From assembly GCF_001440395.1 (NCBI RefSeq), contig NZ_LLXZ01000191.1, forward strand, positions 150,666 to 214,665: a stretch of DNA of 64,000 bases. The letters run 5' to 3'. A program made the position numbers and the translations under genes. Positions 19,643-28,781 of the stretch are shown one piece after another; position 1 is the stretch's first letter; each line of letters opens with the position of its first letter. This DNA comes from Bradyrhizobium jicamae. Its GTDB lineage: Bacteria; Pseudomonadota; Alphaproteobacteria; Rhizobiales; Xanthobacteraceae. The notes below the pieces were generated by a model, which worked only from the letters and a program-made list of their open reading frames with translations, ran no database searches and was not told the DNA's origin.

Positions 19643-19852
19643 CTAAAACTGCTGATCACCAGGCGGCGGAAATGGGCCCTTTCCCGCGGCGTAGATCGCA
19701 ATAAGCCGATCCTCCTGCCAAAGCTCGGCATTGCGGTCAGATACGAATTTCTTGGCGCATTCCTTTGCTTGTTCGTCGTCGGTGCATTCCATATCGACCG
19801 CATTCGAAATATGCCCATCCTGATCAAGGAAATAGGCCCGGTAATGCTGCAT
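19643..19852 (-). CDS. Small conserved-type protein of unknown function
   Basis: 69 residues: YRAYFLDQDGHISNAVDMEC, then an Asp/Glu-rich helix (DDEQAKECAKKFVSDRNAEL) and WQEDRLIAIY. Short proteins of this layout, a beta hairpin followed by one helix and WxxxRxI, are common in Bradyrhizobium genomes. CGGAGCGG precedes the ATG. The frame upstream is open but without similar composition. Function unknown. Confidence 0.6.
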   Translation of the reverse strand: MQHYRAYFLDQDGHISNAVDMECTDDEQAKECAKKFVSDRNAELWQEDRLIAIYAAGKGPFPPPGDQQF

Positions 19853-20217
19853 TGCGCCGCTCCGAAATGATGCTCTATCTGACGCTTCGCTTGGGGAGCC
19901 GTCAATCTGCGGTGAAAAACAGCCGCCGGATATGAATATCCGACTGAGGCCGAAAAGTGGTCGTTAGCGCCTTCCAAATTGGAACGGCAGCCAGTCGCTC
20001 TGCGCGCGCAACTGGCGACATCACGACAATGATTGCGCATGTCGCCTATGGGTCATGCGCGACGGAGTCGGGCGGCAAGCAAGCCCGGCCATGTCCGCTA
20101 CGCTGCCGAAACTGGAGCAAAATTTCAGCGCATGAGCGGCTCCGCGAGCTCGCAGCCAATTATCTGGCATTCGTCAAACTCGCATCAATCCGAATTTGGC
20201 TGCGCGCTAATGCGCCC
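19853..20217. other. Intergenic region, nothing recognised
   Basis: 365 bases containing only short frames without ribosome sites. It separates the small genes of the accessory stretch from the serine protease. No repeat of the window's families lies here. Confidence 0.4.
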
Positions 20218-21483
20218 CTAATTCTTCGCCGTCTCTTTCTCCTTCGCCTTGGCCTTGCAGGAAATCAGAAACGTAAACGCCCGCGCGTTGCGCGCGATGT
20301 CTGCCGTCTTCAATTCGGCCTTGGCGTCGGAGATCTGGTACGGCACCACGCTGTTGTCGAGAAAATCCCGCAAGGCGCCCGTCTTGATGGCGAAGTTGAT
20401 GTTCTCGGGGATGTTACCCGTGGCCCTAACGAACTTGATGGCATTGAGTTTCGCCGCGACGACGCCGACCACGTCGCCGCTGGATGCCAGCAAGGGTCCG
20501 CCGCTGTTGCCGGGTTGAACGGCCGCGCTGATCTGCAGGAAGCGCGTATCGTTGAGGATGCCGCTGAGCGAACTCACGATCCCCGTCGTCACCGTGAAAT
20601 CGGACGTCAGCAGTCCGTGAAAGGGATAACCGATCGCCACCACGCTGTCGCCGGACTGGATCGCCTTGTCGCGGATCCTGGCAACGTCCTTGAACGAGCC
20701 CGTCACCTGCAGCAGCGCCAGATCGTTGGTCTCGTCGCTCGACACCAGGCGCAATTTGGCGGGCGCCTCGCCGGACAGACTGCCCTGGATATCGCCAACG
20801 CATCCCTGCACGACATGGGCGTTGGTGACGAGGTGGCCATTCGCGCTCACCAGAAAGCCGGTGCCGGTCTGGTCGAACAGTTTGTCGGGCTTGCCCGGCG
20901 CAGCCTCCGGCGCTGCCGCTGCGGCGACCGGCTTGGCCACGGGAAGGACTGAGAAATCGCCGGCACCGGCCAATCCCGACTGCTTGATCCTGGCGACGCA
21001 GTTCACCAGCACCGGCAATAGCTGTCCGGTCTGGTCGAGGTTGAACTGGAAGAGCTGTCCCTGCGTATAGGCAGTCATGGCTTTCGCCCGCCGGAACTGG
21101 CTGATCAGCGAGGAGTTGCTCGGCATCGGCACGCGGACCAGCTTGTCGGCGATCGGGATGCCGTGAACGTTGAACGGTTGCTGGCCGTCGAATGTGAGGG
21201 TCAGCGGAAAGGCCTGCCCGGTCGTCAGCCGCCATTCTTCATGCATGAAGCCGAGGCTCCAGCCGCCGGTATGATCGATCATCACGAGAAAATAGATGCC
21301 GCTTGCATATGAAGCGCCTGCCGCACAATGCGAGAAGGATCCGGTCTGGTCGTTGGTGTAGGCCCCGCCCTTCCAGTTGCCGACGCTGATCGAACCATAG
21401 GGCCCGCGCGCCTGCGCATTCGAACCGGCAAAAATCGTACACAGCAAAACAGCGACCGCAGCAGCACGGCATTTCATAAGCAT
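20218..21483 (-). CDS. Exported trypsin-like serine protease (S1C/DegP-like catalytic domain)
   Basis: 421 residues. A signal peptide (RAAAVAVLLCTIFAGSNAQA) is followed by an about 150-residue N-terminal region of unknown fold, an Ala/Pro-rich linker (VAKPVAAAAAPEAAPGKP) and a C-terminal protease domain. The triad is His223 in NAHVV, Asp254 in NDLALLQ, Ser327 in GNSGGP. No PDZ domain follows, so it is not a standard DegP. It presumably works in the periplasm; the N-terminal region may recruit substrates. GGGGAAA before ATG 21483 supports that start; an ATG 6 bases on is an alternative. Confidence 0.82.
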   Translation of the reverse strand: MLMKCRAAAVAVLLCTIFAGSNAQARGPYGSISVGNWKGGAYTNDQTGSFSHCAAGASYASGIYFLVMIDHTGGWSLGFMHEEWRLTTGQAFPLTLTFDGQQPFNVHGIPIADKLVRVPMPSNSSLISQFRRAKAMTAYTQGQLFQFNLDQTGQLLPVLVNCVARIKQSGLAGAGDFSVLPVAKPVAAAAAPEAAPGKPDKLFDQTGTGFLVSANGHLVTNAHVVQGCVGDIQGSLSGEAPAKLRLVSSDETNDLALLQVTGSFKDVARIRDKAIQSGDSVVAIGYPFHGLLTSDFTVTTGIVSSLSGILNDTRFLQISAAVQPGNSGGPLLASSGDVVGVVAAKLNAIKFVRATGNIPENINFAIKTGALRDFLDNSVVPYQISDAKAELKTADIARNARAFTFLISCKAKAKEKETAKN

Positions 21484-21740
21484 TTTCCCCACATTCCCAG
21501 GGCGAGCATATTTGCCTTTGCAACCGGAGTCTATTTGGGCCGGCACGCGGGCCGAAAATTCTTCCGCGGCAGCACGAAAATAGGCTCGCCATCGGTCGTT
21601 CGCGGCGCGGCAGCAGCGGCCTGAATCTCACTTCGTTAAGTTCTTTGCCGGATACTCCGTCCATCGTCCGATCGTCGTAGGATCGAGACCGATTCGCGTC
21701 CGCCGGTCGCATGGCGGCTCATCGCTTGGCAGGACAACGC

Positions 21741-22982
21741 ATGGACTTGGCATACGGCGGAGGCCGCTTCGAGCATGGGGCCGAGTTGCGGCCGCCTGCG
21801 GTCGTGCTGATTCCTGCGCTAGCGATGTCGTTCTACATTTGGCTGATTCTCGTCACGACCATTCCCTACCCGGGCAAGATCGGGCTCGACTACAATACCC
21901 TCGGCACCGACTGGATGGTGTTCTACGGCGCGATCCGCTCCGTGCTCGACGGCAACGCGCCACTGATCTTCGACGGCGATCGCTTCACCGACTTCATCAA
22001 CACCGCGTTTGCAGGCTGGCTATCCGCGCCGCTGGAATTCCGGCCATGGGCCTATCCACCGAGCTTTCTCCTGATGCTGCTGCCGTTCGCGCCGTTGGGT
22101 TTCTTCGGCTCCTATGTGGCATTTCAGATCGTGACCGCGGCCGCGCTGGCGGTAGCGCTGCGTGCGTTCGCGGCAAACAGCCTGACATCGGGTGCCCTGT
22201 TTGCGGCCGTACTGATTTGTCCGGCGTCGGCCATCAATGCGATCAACGGTCAGGCCGTCTTCCTGGTCGCAGCCCTGATCGTCGGCGGGTTCGCCCTTTT
22301 GGAACGGCGGCCTTATCTCGCCGGATTGGTGCTGGGACTGCTGACGTTCAAGCCTCAATTCTGCATCCTGGTCCCGATCGCACTCGTCGCGGCCGGGCAG
22401 TGGCGCGCGCTTTTGGCGTCGGGGCTATCCGCGCTCGCCATGATGATCGCGAGCGGACTGATTTTCGGATGGGACCTGTGGCTGCGCTGGCTTCCCCTCA
22501 TCATCGAAAATCTCGTCAGTCCGAACGAGAAGTGGATCGAGTACGGCCGCATGTGGGGCCACAGCGTCTATACCTGCGCGGTTCTGATCGGCGTGCCGCA
22601 GCGGCTGGCATCGTGGGCCCAACTGCTCGCCACGTTGGGCGCGGCCATCTCCGTCGTCATCGCTTTCCGATCGAGATTGGGGATACGGGAAAAGATCGCG
22701 ATTTTTCTGGCGGCCACTGTCCTCGCCGCACCGCATTCCGGCCCCTATGACGGGACGCTATTGGTGATAGCTGCAGCCTTCTGGTTGATGGCGCGGGCCG
22801 CTCCCCTGCCGCTGTGGTGTTGGACCCTGGCTTTCATGGTCTGGTTGCTGCCGATCCTGAGCCCACCGCTGGTGTTTCCCGTGGGCCGAACCGCGCCGCT
22901 TTTCCCCGTGCTGCTGATCGGGCTTCTGCTTCGTCCCGCAGGCCCCGTCGAGGGCGTAAAAGCGCCGGTTCCCGCCGGATAG
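21741..22982 (+). CDS. Polytopic membrane glycosyltransferase (GT87/DUF2029 family)
   Basis: 413 residues with about ten hydrophobic membrane spans. The first periplasmic loop holds the conserved Asp region (GLDYNTLGTDWMVFYGAIRS), and the following LEFRPWAYPPSFLLMLLPF is typical of GT87 enzymes, which use polyprenyl-phosphate sugars. The acceptor is unknown. Codon 21741 begins MDLAYGGG; an in-frame ATG at 21711 would add 10 residues and cannot be excluded. It is divergent from the serine protease. No other envelope-glycan genes are adjacent. Confidence 0.75.
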   Translation: MDLAYGGGRFEHGAELRPPAVVLIPALAMSFYIWLILVTTIPYPGKIGLDYNTLGTDWMVFYGAIRSVLDGNAPLIFDGDRFTDFINTAFAGWLSAPLEFRPWAYPPSFLLMLLPFAPLGFFGSYVAFQIVTAAALAVALRAFAANSLTSGALFAAVLICPASAINAINGQAVFLVAALIVGGFALLERRPYLAGLVLGLLTFKPQFCILVPIALVAAGQWRALLASGLSALAMMIASGLIFGWDLWLRWLPLIIENLVSPNEKWIEYGRMWGHSVYTCAVLIGVPQRLASWAQLLATLGAAISVVIAFRSRLGIREKIAIFLAATVLAAPHSGPYDGTLLVIAAAFWLMARAAPLPLWCWTLAFMVWLLPILSPPLVFPVGRTAPLFPVLLIGLLLRPAGPVEGVKAPVPAG

Positions 22983-23215
22983 TTTTGCGCGCCCCCTCTC
23001 TGGAACGATGGCACGGAAATGTCCATCGGCAGCGACCAAACGCCCCGGTGCCGCCCTCTTTTCGGCCGATCATTTTGATGGATCAGGCTTGGCATCTTGC
23101 ATACGGTGGGGGCCATTGCCCTATCCGTTCCGGGCGAACGCCGGAACCAGCAAGGCAAAATCAGTCGCGCCGCCGATGGCGGACGCCAATCTTTCAATAA
23201 CCGGAGGAAAATGCC

Positions 23216-24196
23216 GTGAAGCCAAGAGTTGTCCGGTCCGCCCTGTTTACACTTCTGGCGGTCGTATCCGCCATGGCCGGCCAGGCGCAGGCCCAATCAT
23301 GGCCGGAGAAGCCGATCACCTTCATCGTGCCGTTCGCAGCCGGCGGCGGCACCGATGCCTTTGCCCGCCCGCTGGCGGCCCAGCTTGATGCCCAACTGGG
23401 CAAGCGCGTGCTGATCGAAAACCGCGCCGGCGCCGGCGGCACCGTCGGTGCGTCCGCTGCGGCAAAGGCCGCGCCCGATGGCTACACCTTCTTCATGGGC
23501 GCGGCGCATCATGCCATTGCACCCTCGCTCTATCCCAACCTCGACTACAATATCGAGAAGGATTTTATTGCGGTGGCGCTGATCGCACGGCCGCCGCAGG
23601 TAGTGGTCGTCAATCCGGACAAGGTCGCCGCCAAGACGCTGGCCGAGTTTATCGCCTATGCCAAGGCCAATCCCGGCAAGCTGAACTACGGCTCCGCCGG
23701 AGCCGGCACCACGCATCACCTCGCAGGTGAGCTGTTCAAGATCCTGACCAAGACCAACATCCAGCACGTGCCCTATCGCGGGGCGGGACCTGCGATGCAG
23801 GATCTCATCGCCGGCCACGTGCCTGTGGTGTTCGACGGGCTCGGTTCGTCGGCCGCACCGGTCAGGGCCGGACAGTTGCGGGCGCTGGCCGTCGCCGCGC
23901 CGAAACGCGTGGCGGCATTCCCCGATCTTCCGACCGCCGCGGAAGCGGGTCTGGCCGGCTATGAAGTGTCGACCTGGTACGGCCTGTTCGCGCCGAAGAA
24001 CACGCCGCCGGCGATCGTCGAGCAGATGGTCAAGGAATTGCAGAAGGCCATGCAGACCCCAGCGATCAAGGAAGCCTGGGAGCGCAACGGTTCCGACGTT
24101 CCCGATGTCACGGGTCCTGCGTTCGCCAAAATGGTGTCCTCGGAAGTCGAGCGATGGCGCAAGGTCGTGACCGAGGCGAACGTGAAGCTGGATTGA
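23216..24196 (+). CDS. Bug/TctC-family periplasmic solute-binding protein
   Basis: 326 residues with a signal peptide (ALFTLLAVVSAMAGQAQAQ) and the family landmarks: WPEKPITFIVPFAAGGGTD, GASAAAKAAPDGYTF, the GAGTTHHLAGE loop and VPYRGAGPAMQDLIAG. These proteins bind carboxylated solutes for tripartite tricarboxylate transporters. No TctA/TctB membrane genes are nearby, as is usual for orphan Bug proteins. GGAGGAAAATGCC precedes the GTG start. The ligand is unknown. Confidence 0.88.
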   Translation: MKPRVVRSALFTLLAVVSAMAGQAQAQSWPEKPITFIVPFAAGGGTDAFARPLAAQLDAQLGKRVLIENRAGAGGTVGASAAAKAAPDGYTFFMGAAHHAIAPSLYPNLDYNIEKDFIAVALIARPPQVVVVNPDKVAAKTLAEFIAYAKANPGKLNYGSAGAGTTHHLAGELFKILTKTNIQHVPYRGAGPAMQDLIAGHVPVVFDGLGSSAAPVRAGQLRALAVAAPKRVAAFPDLPTAAEAGLAGYEVSTWYGLFAPKNTPPAIVEQMVKELQKAMQTPAIKEAWERNGSDVPDVTGPAFAKMVSSEVERWRKVVTEANVKLD

Positions 24197-24200
24197 GCTG

Positions 24201-24253
24201 GAGCATGATCCGGAAAAGTGTGTAGCGGTTTTCCGAAAGGATCATGCTCAAAC
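24201..24253. repeat. Dispersed palindromic repeat, family D
   Basis: gagcatgatccggaaaagtg followed by an inverted arm ending aaaggatcatgctcaaac. I recognise it as an intergenic repeat common in Bradyrhizobium and Rhodopseudomonas. It starts 4 bases after the Bug gene. Just beyond it, agcctgg (24264-24270) can pair with ccaggct (24301-24307), which could end transcription from both sides of this convergent junction. Confidence 0.7.
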
Positions 24254-24313
24254 AAAAAGATAAAGCCTGGTGCGGCACCGTCTCATGACGGGTTGTCGCG
24301 CCAGGCTCGCTGA

Positions 24314-25183
24314 TTAGTTGCTGTTGCGCACGCCGTAGCGCGTGAAGTCATCATCGATCCCGGCCTGGATCGTCCGTGCCGCGGACATATCGGCGTCGCC
24401 GCCGGTCTTGTCCCCGCGCTTTAGCCTGGCGAGCCCGCGCCCATAGAGCGCACTCGCCAGCTTCGGATCGGCCCGCAGCGCTGAACTGAAATCACTGATC
24501 GCCGCATCGGCCTGCCCCATCTTCAGGTGGATCAATCCACGCGAGTCATAGGTGGCGGCGTCGTTCGGCCACGACTGCAGCGCCTTGTTGCAGTCCTCAA
24601 GCGCCGCCTGCAACGAGCCGAGGATGGCCCGGGTCCAGCAGCGTCCGCTCCACGCGCCTTCCAGATTGGGCTCGAGGCGAATGGCCTCTTCAAAGTCTTT
24701 CGCCGCGCGATCGTATTCATTCTTCCTCAGGTAAACCCTGGCCCGGTTGACGAAAGCCCTGGCGTAATTTGGATTCAGCTTGATCGCCTCGTCCAGCGCC
24801 TTGAGGGCGAGGTCGTATTCACCTTTTCTCAAATAAGCCGCGCCGCGGTTGTTGAAGGGTCTTGCGGAAGACTGATCGAGCCTGATCGATTGGTCAAAGT
24901 CCTGAAGGGCGCGATCAATGTCTCCCTTTGCCGTGTGAGCATTGCCACGATTGTTGTAGGCAATCGCAAGCGCCCTCGTCGTACCCTGGCCGGAAGCAAT
25001 GAACGCCGTGCAACCATCGATACGGGCCGTAAGCGACGTGCGATCCGAGCCGTTGCACAACGCAATGTTCTCGATGTAGCCGCCCTTCCTGGGGCTCTGT
25101 GCAGCAGCCAGCGACCCGAACAGCAGCAAGACAAGGCCGGGCGCGAGACCCCGAATAACGCGCCGGCTCGCACAGCATTTCAT
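24314..25183 (-). CDS. Exported tetratricopeptide-repeat protein
   Basis: 289 residues. A signal peptide (GLAPGLVLLLFGSLAAAQ) is followed by an NGSDRTSLTARIDGCTAFI segment and five to six TPR units (about residues 65-275, for example NRGNAHTAKGDIDRALQDF and NRGAAYLRKGEYDLALKAL). TPR solenoids mediate protein contacts; here probably in the periplasm. It lies 94 bases downstream of the FecR-domain gene on the same strand, which suggests one transcript, and both face a divergent VCBS surface protein gene. Confidence 0.8.
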   Translation of the reverse strand: MKCCASRRVIRGLAPGLVLLLFGSLAAAQSPRKGGYIENIALCNGSDRTSLTARIDGCTAFIASGQGTTRALAIAYNNRGNAHTAKGDIDRALQDFDQSIRLDQSSARPFNNRGAAYLRKGEYDLALKALDEAIKLNPNYARAFVNRARVYLRKNEYDRAAKDFEEAIRLEPNLEGAWSGRCWTRAILGSLQAALEDCNKALQSWPNDAATYDSRGLIHLKMGQADAAISDFSSALRADPKLASALYGRGLARLKRGDKTGGDADMSAARTIQAGIDDDFTRYGVRNSN

Positions 25184-25277
25184 TTCAGGCTCTCCGTTCC
25201 CGACGCCGGCAGAGGGCCGGCCATCGATTTGAAGTCCGGACCTGGTTTGCTGACGAGCCTCCGCACTGCGAACGGGC

Positions 25278-25925
25278 CTAGCATCCCCGACAGATGTTCA
25301 GATTCGATTTTGGATCCGGTTTTTGGCCGGGTTGCTGAGCTGCAGGCGATTCCGGCTTTCGCGGTCCCTTGCCCTTGCCTTCTTCAATGAGCGTCGAAAA
25401 TCTGACTGTCCCGTCATCCGAAATTTCGACCCTTGGCGTGGTGCCTCGAATGCCCATGGTCGCAACCGGAGTGTCGATCTTCATGTCCCCGGTCTTCGCG
25501 ACTTTGCCTGCGACAAAGGTGAAGGTTCCCTTGGTCAGACTGAAGACGGTCGAGTTGGATGCGCTCTTTGGATCGTAAACGAACTCGTCCAAGGCCATTC
25601 GCGCGTTGCTTGACAGATTGAAGGACGAGCCATCGGTGAAGTTGATGCCGACCTTGCCGTCGGCGCCGGTTGCCACGACATCGCCCTGATAGACGAGATC
25701 GCCTACGTTCGCCTGACCAGCCTGGCCTGAAGTGCTCGCCTGAACGACTACCGCACCCGCACGTTGGATCGTGACCGAGCCCGTGGCGACAACGACTTTA
25801 CCAATTGGTTTTGACACCACATCCTGAACGGCGGGCGTGACTTGCGCGTGGGCCGGCGCGACGAGAACCCCGGCCGTCGTCAGAACGAAGCCTGTCACCA
25901 ATGCGGCAATCGCATGCGTGCTCAT
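25278..25925 (-). CDS. Exported FecR-domain protein
   Basis: 215 residues. A signal peptide (ALVTGFVLTTAGVLVAPAHA) precedes a FecR-type domain (about 40-165: IGKVVVATGSVTIQR, GDLVYQGDVVATGADGKVGI, SNARMALDEFVYDP, KIDTPVATMGIRGTTPRVEI). The tail is Pro/Lys-rich and ends ICRGC. This is the iron-independent exported FecR-like type that often accompanies large repeat proteins, not the inner-membrane anti-sigma FecR, as it lacks a transmembrane link and no sigma gene is present. It is divergent from the VCBS gene and followed by the TPR gene. Confidence 0.8.
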   Translation of the reverse strand: MSTHAIAALVTGFVLTTAGVLVAPAHAQVTPAVQDVVSKPIGKVVVATGSVTIQRAGAVVVQASTSGQAGQANVGDLVYQGDVVATGADGKVGINFTDGSSFNLSSNARMALDEFVYDPKSASNSTVFSLTKGTFTFVAGKVAKTGDMKIDTPVATMGIRGTTPRVEISDDGTVRFSTLIEEGKGKGPRKPESPAAQQPGQKPDPKSNLNICRGC

Positions 25926-26219
25926 GATCCCCCCTTCCTGAGAAGATCTTGTCCGAGAGAACTCTCACGGGCGCCTTGAATCGTCGGTTACGGCAACCTT
26001 AAACCCGTTGTCCGGGGAAGGCATCATCCCCGGACCTCACTCGAAAGGATTACCCCTTTTGAGCATAGAGCCTAACGGCCGTAGATTGGCTAACCTAAAT
26101 CAGGAACTTTCGGCAACTGGTCGCCCGGGCCAGTGGCAAGGTGATTTCTTGACCTCATGAGCTGGCCAGGGCCGCTCGTGAAAAATTGCATTGGGATAAG
26201 TGGCAGACGGGGTAGAGCC
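25926..26219. promoter_or_regulatory. Divergent FecR / VCBS control region
   Basis: 294 bases between two divergent starts, with an AT-richer middle (about 26050-26105). It should hold promoters for both genes. No operator could be assigned. Confidence 0.45.
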
Positions 26220-28733
26220 ATGCTCGTCGGGTCCCACGCCAAGACGCGGAAAGAACGTAAGGCCGCCGTGGCCGCGGTTCCCGTCATCGGCAATATTCAG
26301 GCCGCGGCCGGCGGCTCTCGAAGCCGGGCTCATGCCGGCAGGTTCGGCATGCTTTGGCTCACGGCACTCGCCTTCGCGCTCGGGAAGCAGGCCCAGGCCG
26401 CCGATCCTGACGTCACGTTCCTGGACGACGGCAACATTACATACAAGGACCTCGAACATGGATCGTTCGAGCTGATCACCAAGGATGTGATCCCTCGACA
26501 CATCATCGTTGACGATCCTGGACAGACCATCACTCTGCGTACGCAGGGATCCTCGGTCAGCGTGAGTCAGAGTACGAACTCCGCCGCACGAATGGCCGAA
26601 TTGCAGGCGGCCCAGCAGGAGGCGCTCGCCACCCACGAGAAGGGATTGGGGTCGACCGGATCGAGCACGCCTCCTGCCCTCGATCCGCTGCCGGTGCAAC
26701 CGATCAATTTCATCCAGACCGACGATTCTGCACCGGTGCAGGATGCGACTGCTTTGCCGACTGTGATCCAGGCATCGGTCCAGGAGATGATTGTCGGACA
26801 AATACCGCCGCCACCGCCAGTACCGCCAACGCTGAATGTGGTGACCGGGCCGACCGAAATCGACACCTCGGTCTTTGACCTCTTCACCGCGACAAGCGGC
26901 ACTTTCACGGCCAGCAGCCCCAACAGCCCGACACTGACCTTCGGCATCAACGGCGGAACCGCCGGCAGCACCGTCATTGATGGCGTAACCTACGATGTGT
27001 CAAAGACTGGTCCCTACGGCACGCTTTTCGTCGATAGCACAACCGGCGACTACACCTTCGTTCCGGACAATGACGCGATCAATGCCCTGACTGCGCCGAC
27101 CACCACGGATTTCATGATCACCGTATCCGACGGCACGCTCTCGGCCCGTCAGCCATTTACGATCGCCATCGATGGCGTCAACGACCATGCCATCATCTCC
27201 GGCGCCACCGATGGCACGGCGATCGAGGCCGGCGTCGTCGCCAGCACCACGTTCGACGCGCTGAGCGCCAGCGGTGCGCGGAGCGCCAGCGGGACGCTCA
27301 CCAGCGCCGACGTCGATGACGCGCCCAATACTTTCACGGCTGTTGACACTCCGGCCACGAGCGCAGGCGGTTTCGGCGCCTTCACGATGACGGAGGACGG
27401 CGTCTGGACCTACACGGTCGATGATTCCAACAGCGCGGTGCAGGCGCTCAATATCGGTGACACGCTGACCGACTCCTTCACGGTAACCACCATCGACGGC
27501 ACCGCGCAGGTGGTGACACTCATCATCAAGGGCAGCAACGACGCTGCCGTCATTTCCGGCGTCACGACCGGCTCCGTGACCGAGGACGGTGGCGCCAAGT
27601 GCGAGCCGCCGACCGCAACCGGCACGCTCACCGCCACCGATGTCGACAACGCGCCTGGCTTTGCGGCGGTCAAATGCCCGACGGCCAGCGATGGCGGCCA
27701 TGGCACCTTCACGATGACAGCAGACGGCGTGTGGACCTACGCGCTCGACGACAGCAACTGCGAGGTGCAGGCACTTAACGTCGGAGACAAGCTGATCGAC
27801 ACTTTCAAGGTAACCTCCCTGGACGGCACCGTGCAGCTGGTGGAGGTCACCATCGAAGGCACCAATGATGCCGCCATCATTTGCGGAACCAAGGAAGGCT
27901 CGGTCCTCGAGGCCGGCGGCGTGGCCAATTCCATATCCTGTAAACCGACCGCGAGCGGCACGCTCACCGACACTGACGTCGACAACGCTCCCAATACCTT
28001 CACGGCGATCGATACGCCAAAGGCGAGCGCCGGCGGCTACGGTACTTTCACGATGACGGAGGATGGCGTCTGGACCTATACGCTCGATAATACCAACTGC
28101 GAAGTGCAGGCACTCAATGCCTGCGACACGCTGACGGACTGCTTTACGGTGACCACCATCGATGGCACCCCGCAGGAGGTGAAGATCACCATCAACGGCG
28201 CCAACGACGCTGCCATCATCTGTGGCGACACGACCGGCTCGGTAACCGAAGCCGGCGCTTGCACCTACGGTACGCCGATCGCGAAAGGCACGCTCACCGA
28301 TACCGACGTTGACAACACGCCCAATACCTTCACCGCCGTGTGTTCACCGAAGGCCAGCGACGGCGGCTACGGCTGCTTCACAATGACGGCGGATGGCGTC
28401 TGGATCTACAAGCTCGACAATAGCAATTGCGACGTGCAGGCGCTCAATGACTGCGACACGCTGACCGACACCTTCACCGTGACCACCATCGACGGCACCG
28501 CACAGGTGGTGACGATCACCATCAACGGCGCCGACGACACGTTCCACTTCAAGGACAAGATGTCGGGCGTCAGCGCTTCTGACGTCATCGCCCCTGCGGA
28601 GGACAACCCGGCGCCGATCAGTTCGACCGCAAACGCTGCAGGAATCAGCGGAATGCCGGCGATTTCAGAGGCGATCGAGCTGTCTGCATTCGCCTGGATT
28701 CAACCGCATGCGCCGCAGGACCTGATCGTGTGA
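26220..28733 (+). CDS. Secreted VCBS-repeat surface protein with cysteine-rich repeats
   Basis: 837 residues. A long basic N-terminal segment leads into a signal-like hydrophobic stretch (MLWLTALAFALGKQAQA). Next come a unique region, a proline run (PPPPPVPP), a cadherin-like domain (about 210-320) and four VCBS repeats of 109-119 residues (27180-28532). Each repeat has NDxAxI, GTLTxxDVD, FTMTxDGVW and VQALN landmarks. The end (AWIQPHAPQDLIV) resembles C-termini of type I-secreted rhizobial VCBS proteins. The first repeat has no Cys; the next three have 3, 5 and 6. VCBS proteins act in adhesion or biofilm; the exporter is not in the window. ATG 26220 was chosen; 26157 and 26349 are alternatives. 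Confidence 0.85.
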   Translation: MLVGSHAKTRKERKAAVAAVPVIGNIQAAAGGSRSRAHAGRFGMLWLTALAFALGKQAQAADPDVTFLDDGNITYKDLEHGSFELITKDVIPRHIIVDDPGQTITLRTQGSSVSVSQSTNSAARMAELQAAQQEALATHEKGLGSTGSSTPPALDPLPVQPINFIQTDDSAPVQDATALPTVIQASVQEMIVGQIPPPPPVPPTLNVVTGPTEIDTSVFDLFTATSGTFTASSPNSPTLTFGINGGTAGSTVIDGVTYDVSKTGPYGTLFVDSTTGDYTFVPDNDAINALTAPTTTDFMITVSDGTLSARQPFTIAIDGVNDHAIISGATDGTAIEAGVVASTTFDALSASGARSASGTLTSADVDDAPNTFTAVDTPATSAGGFGAFTMTEDGVWTYTVDDSNSAVQALNIGDTLTDSFTVTTIDGTAQVVTLIIKGSNDAAVISGVTTGSVTEDGGAKCEPPTATGTLTATDVDNAPGFAAVKCPTASDGGHGTFTMTADGVWTYALDDSNCEVQALNVGDKLIDTFKVTSLDGTVQLVEVTIEGTNDAAIICGTKEGSVLEAGGVANSISCKPTASGTLTDTDVDNAPNTFTAIDTPKASAGGYGTFTMTEDGVWTYTLDNTNCEVQALNACDTLTDCFTVTTIDGTPQEVKITINGANDAAIICGDTTGSVTEAGACTYGTPIAKGTLTDTDVDNTPNTFTAVCSPKASDGGYGCFTMTADGVWIYKLDNSNCDVQALNDCDTLTDTFTVTTIDGTAQVVTITINGADDTFHFKDKMSGVSASDVIAPAEDNPAPISSTANAAGISGMPAISEAIELSAFAWIQPHAPQDLIV
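27180..28532 (+). repeat. Four in-frame VCBS repeats
   Basis: Repeat units 27180-27536, 27537-27863, 27864-28202 and 28203-28532 encode 119, 109, 113 and 110 residues. They are homologous at protein level and partly at DNA level (the segment encoding TVTTIDGT recurs). Cys codons number 0, 3, 5 and 6 in order. Confidence 0.85.
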
Positions 28734-28781
28734 CGGACTGCGCCGCTTCCAGCGCAGCCGGCCCACGCCGCACGCGACGCC

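Noticed and set aside
23083..23205. A second copy of the GT87 gene start (MDQAWHLAYGGG versus MDLAYGGG)
   Set aside because: Similarity covers only a few codons and the frame soon loses hydrophobic character; probably chance.
27180..28532. CRISPR-like or noncoding tandem array
   Set aside because: Units are about 330-357 bases, in frame and encode VCBS domains; no short direct repeats with spacers.
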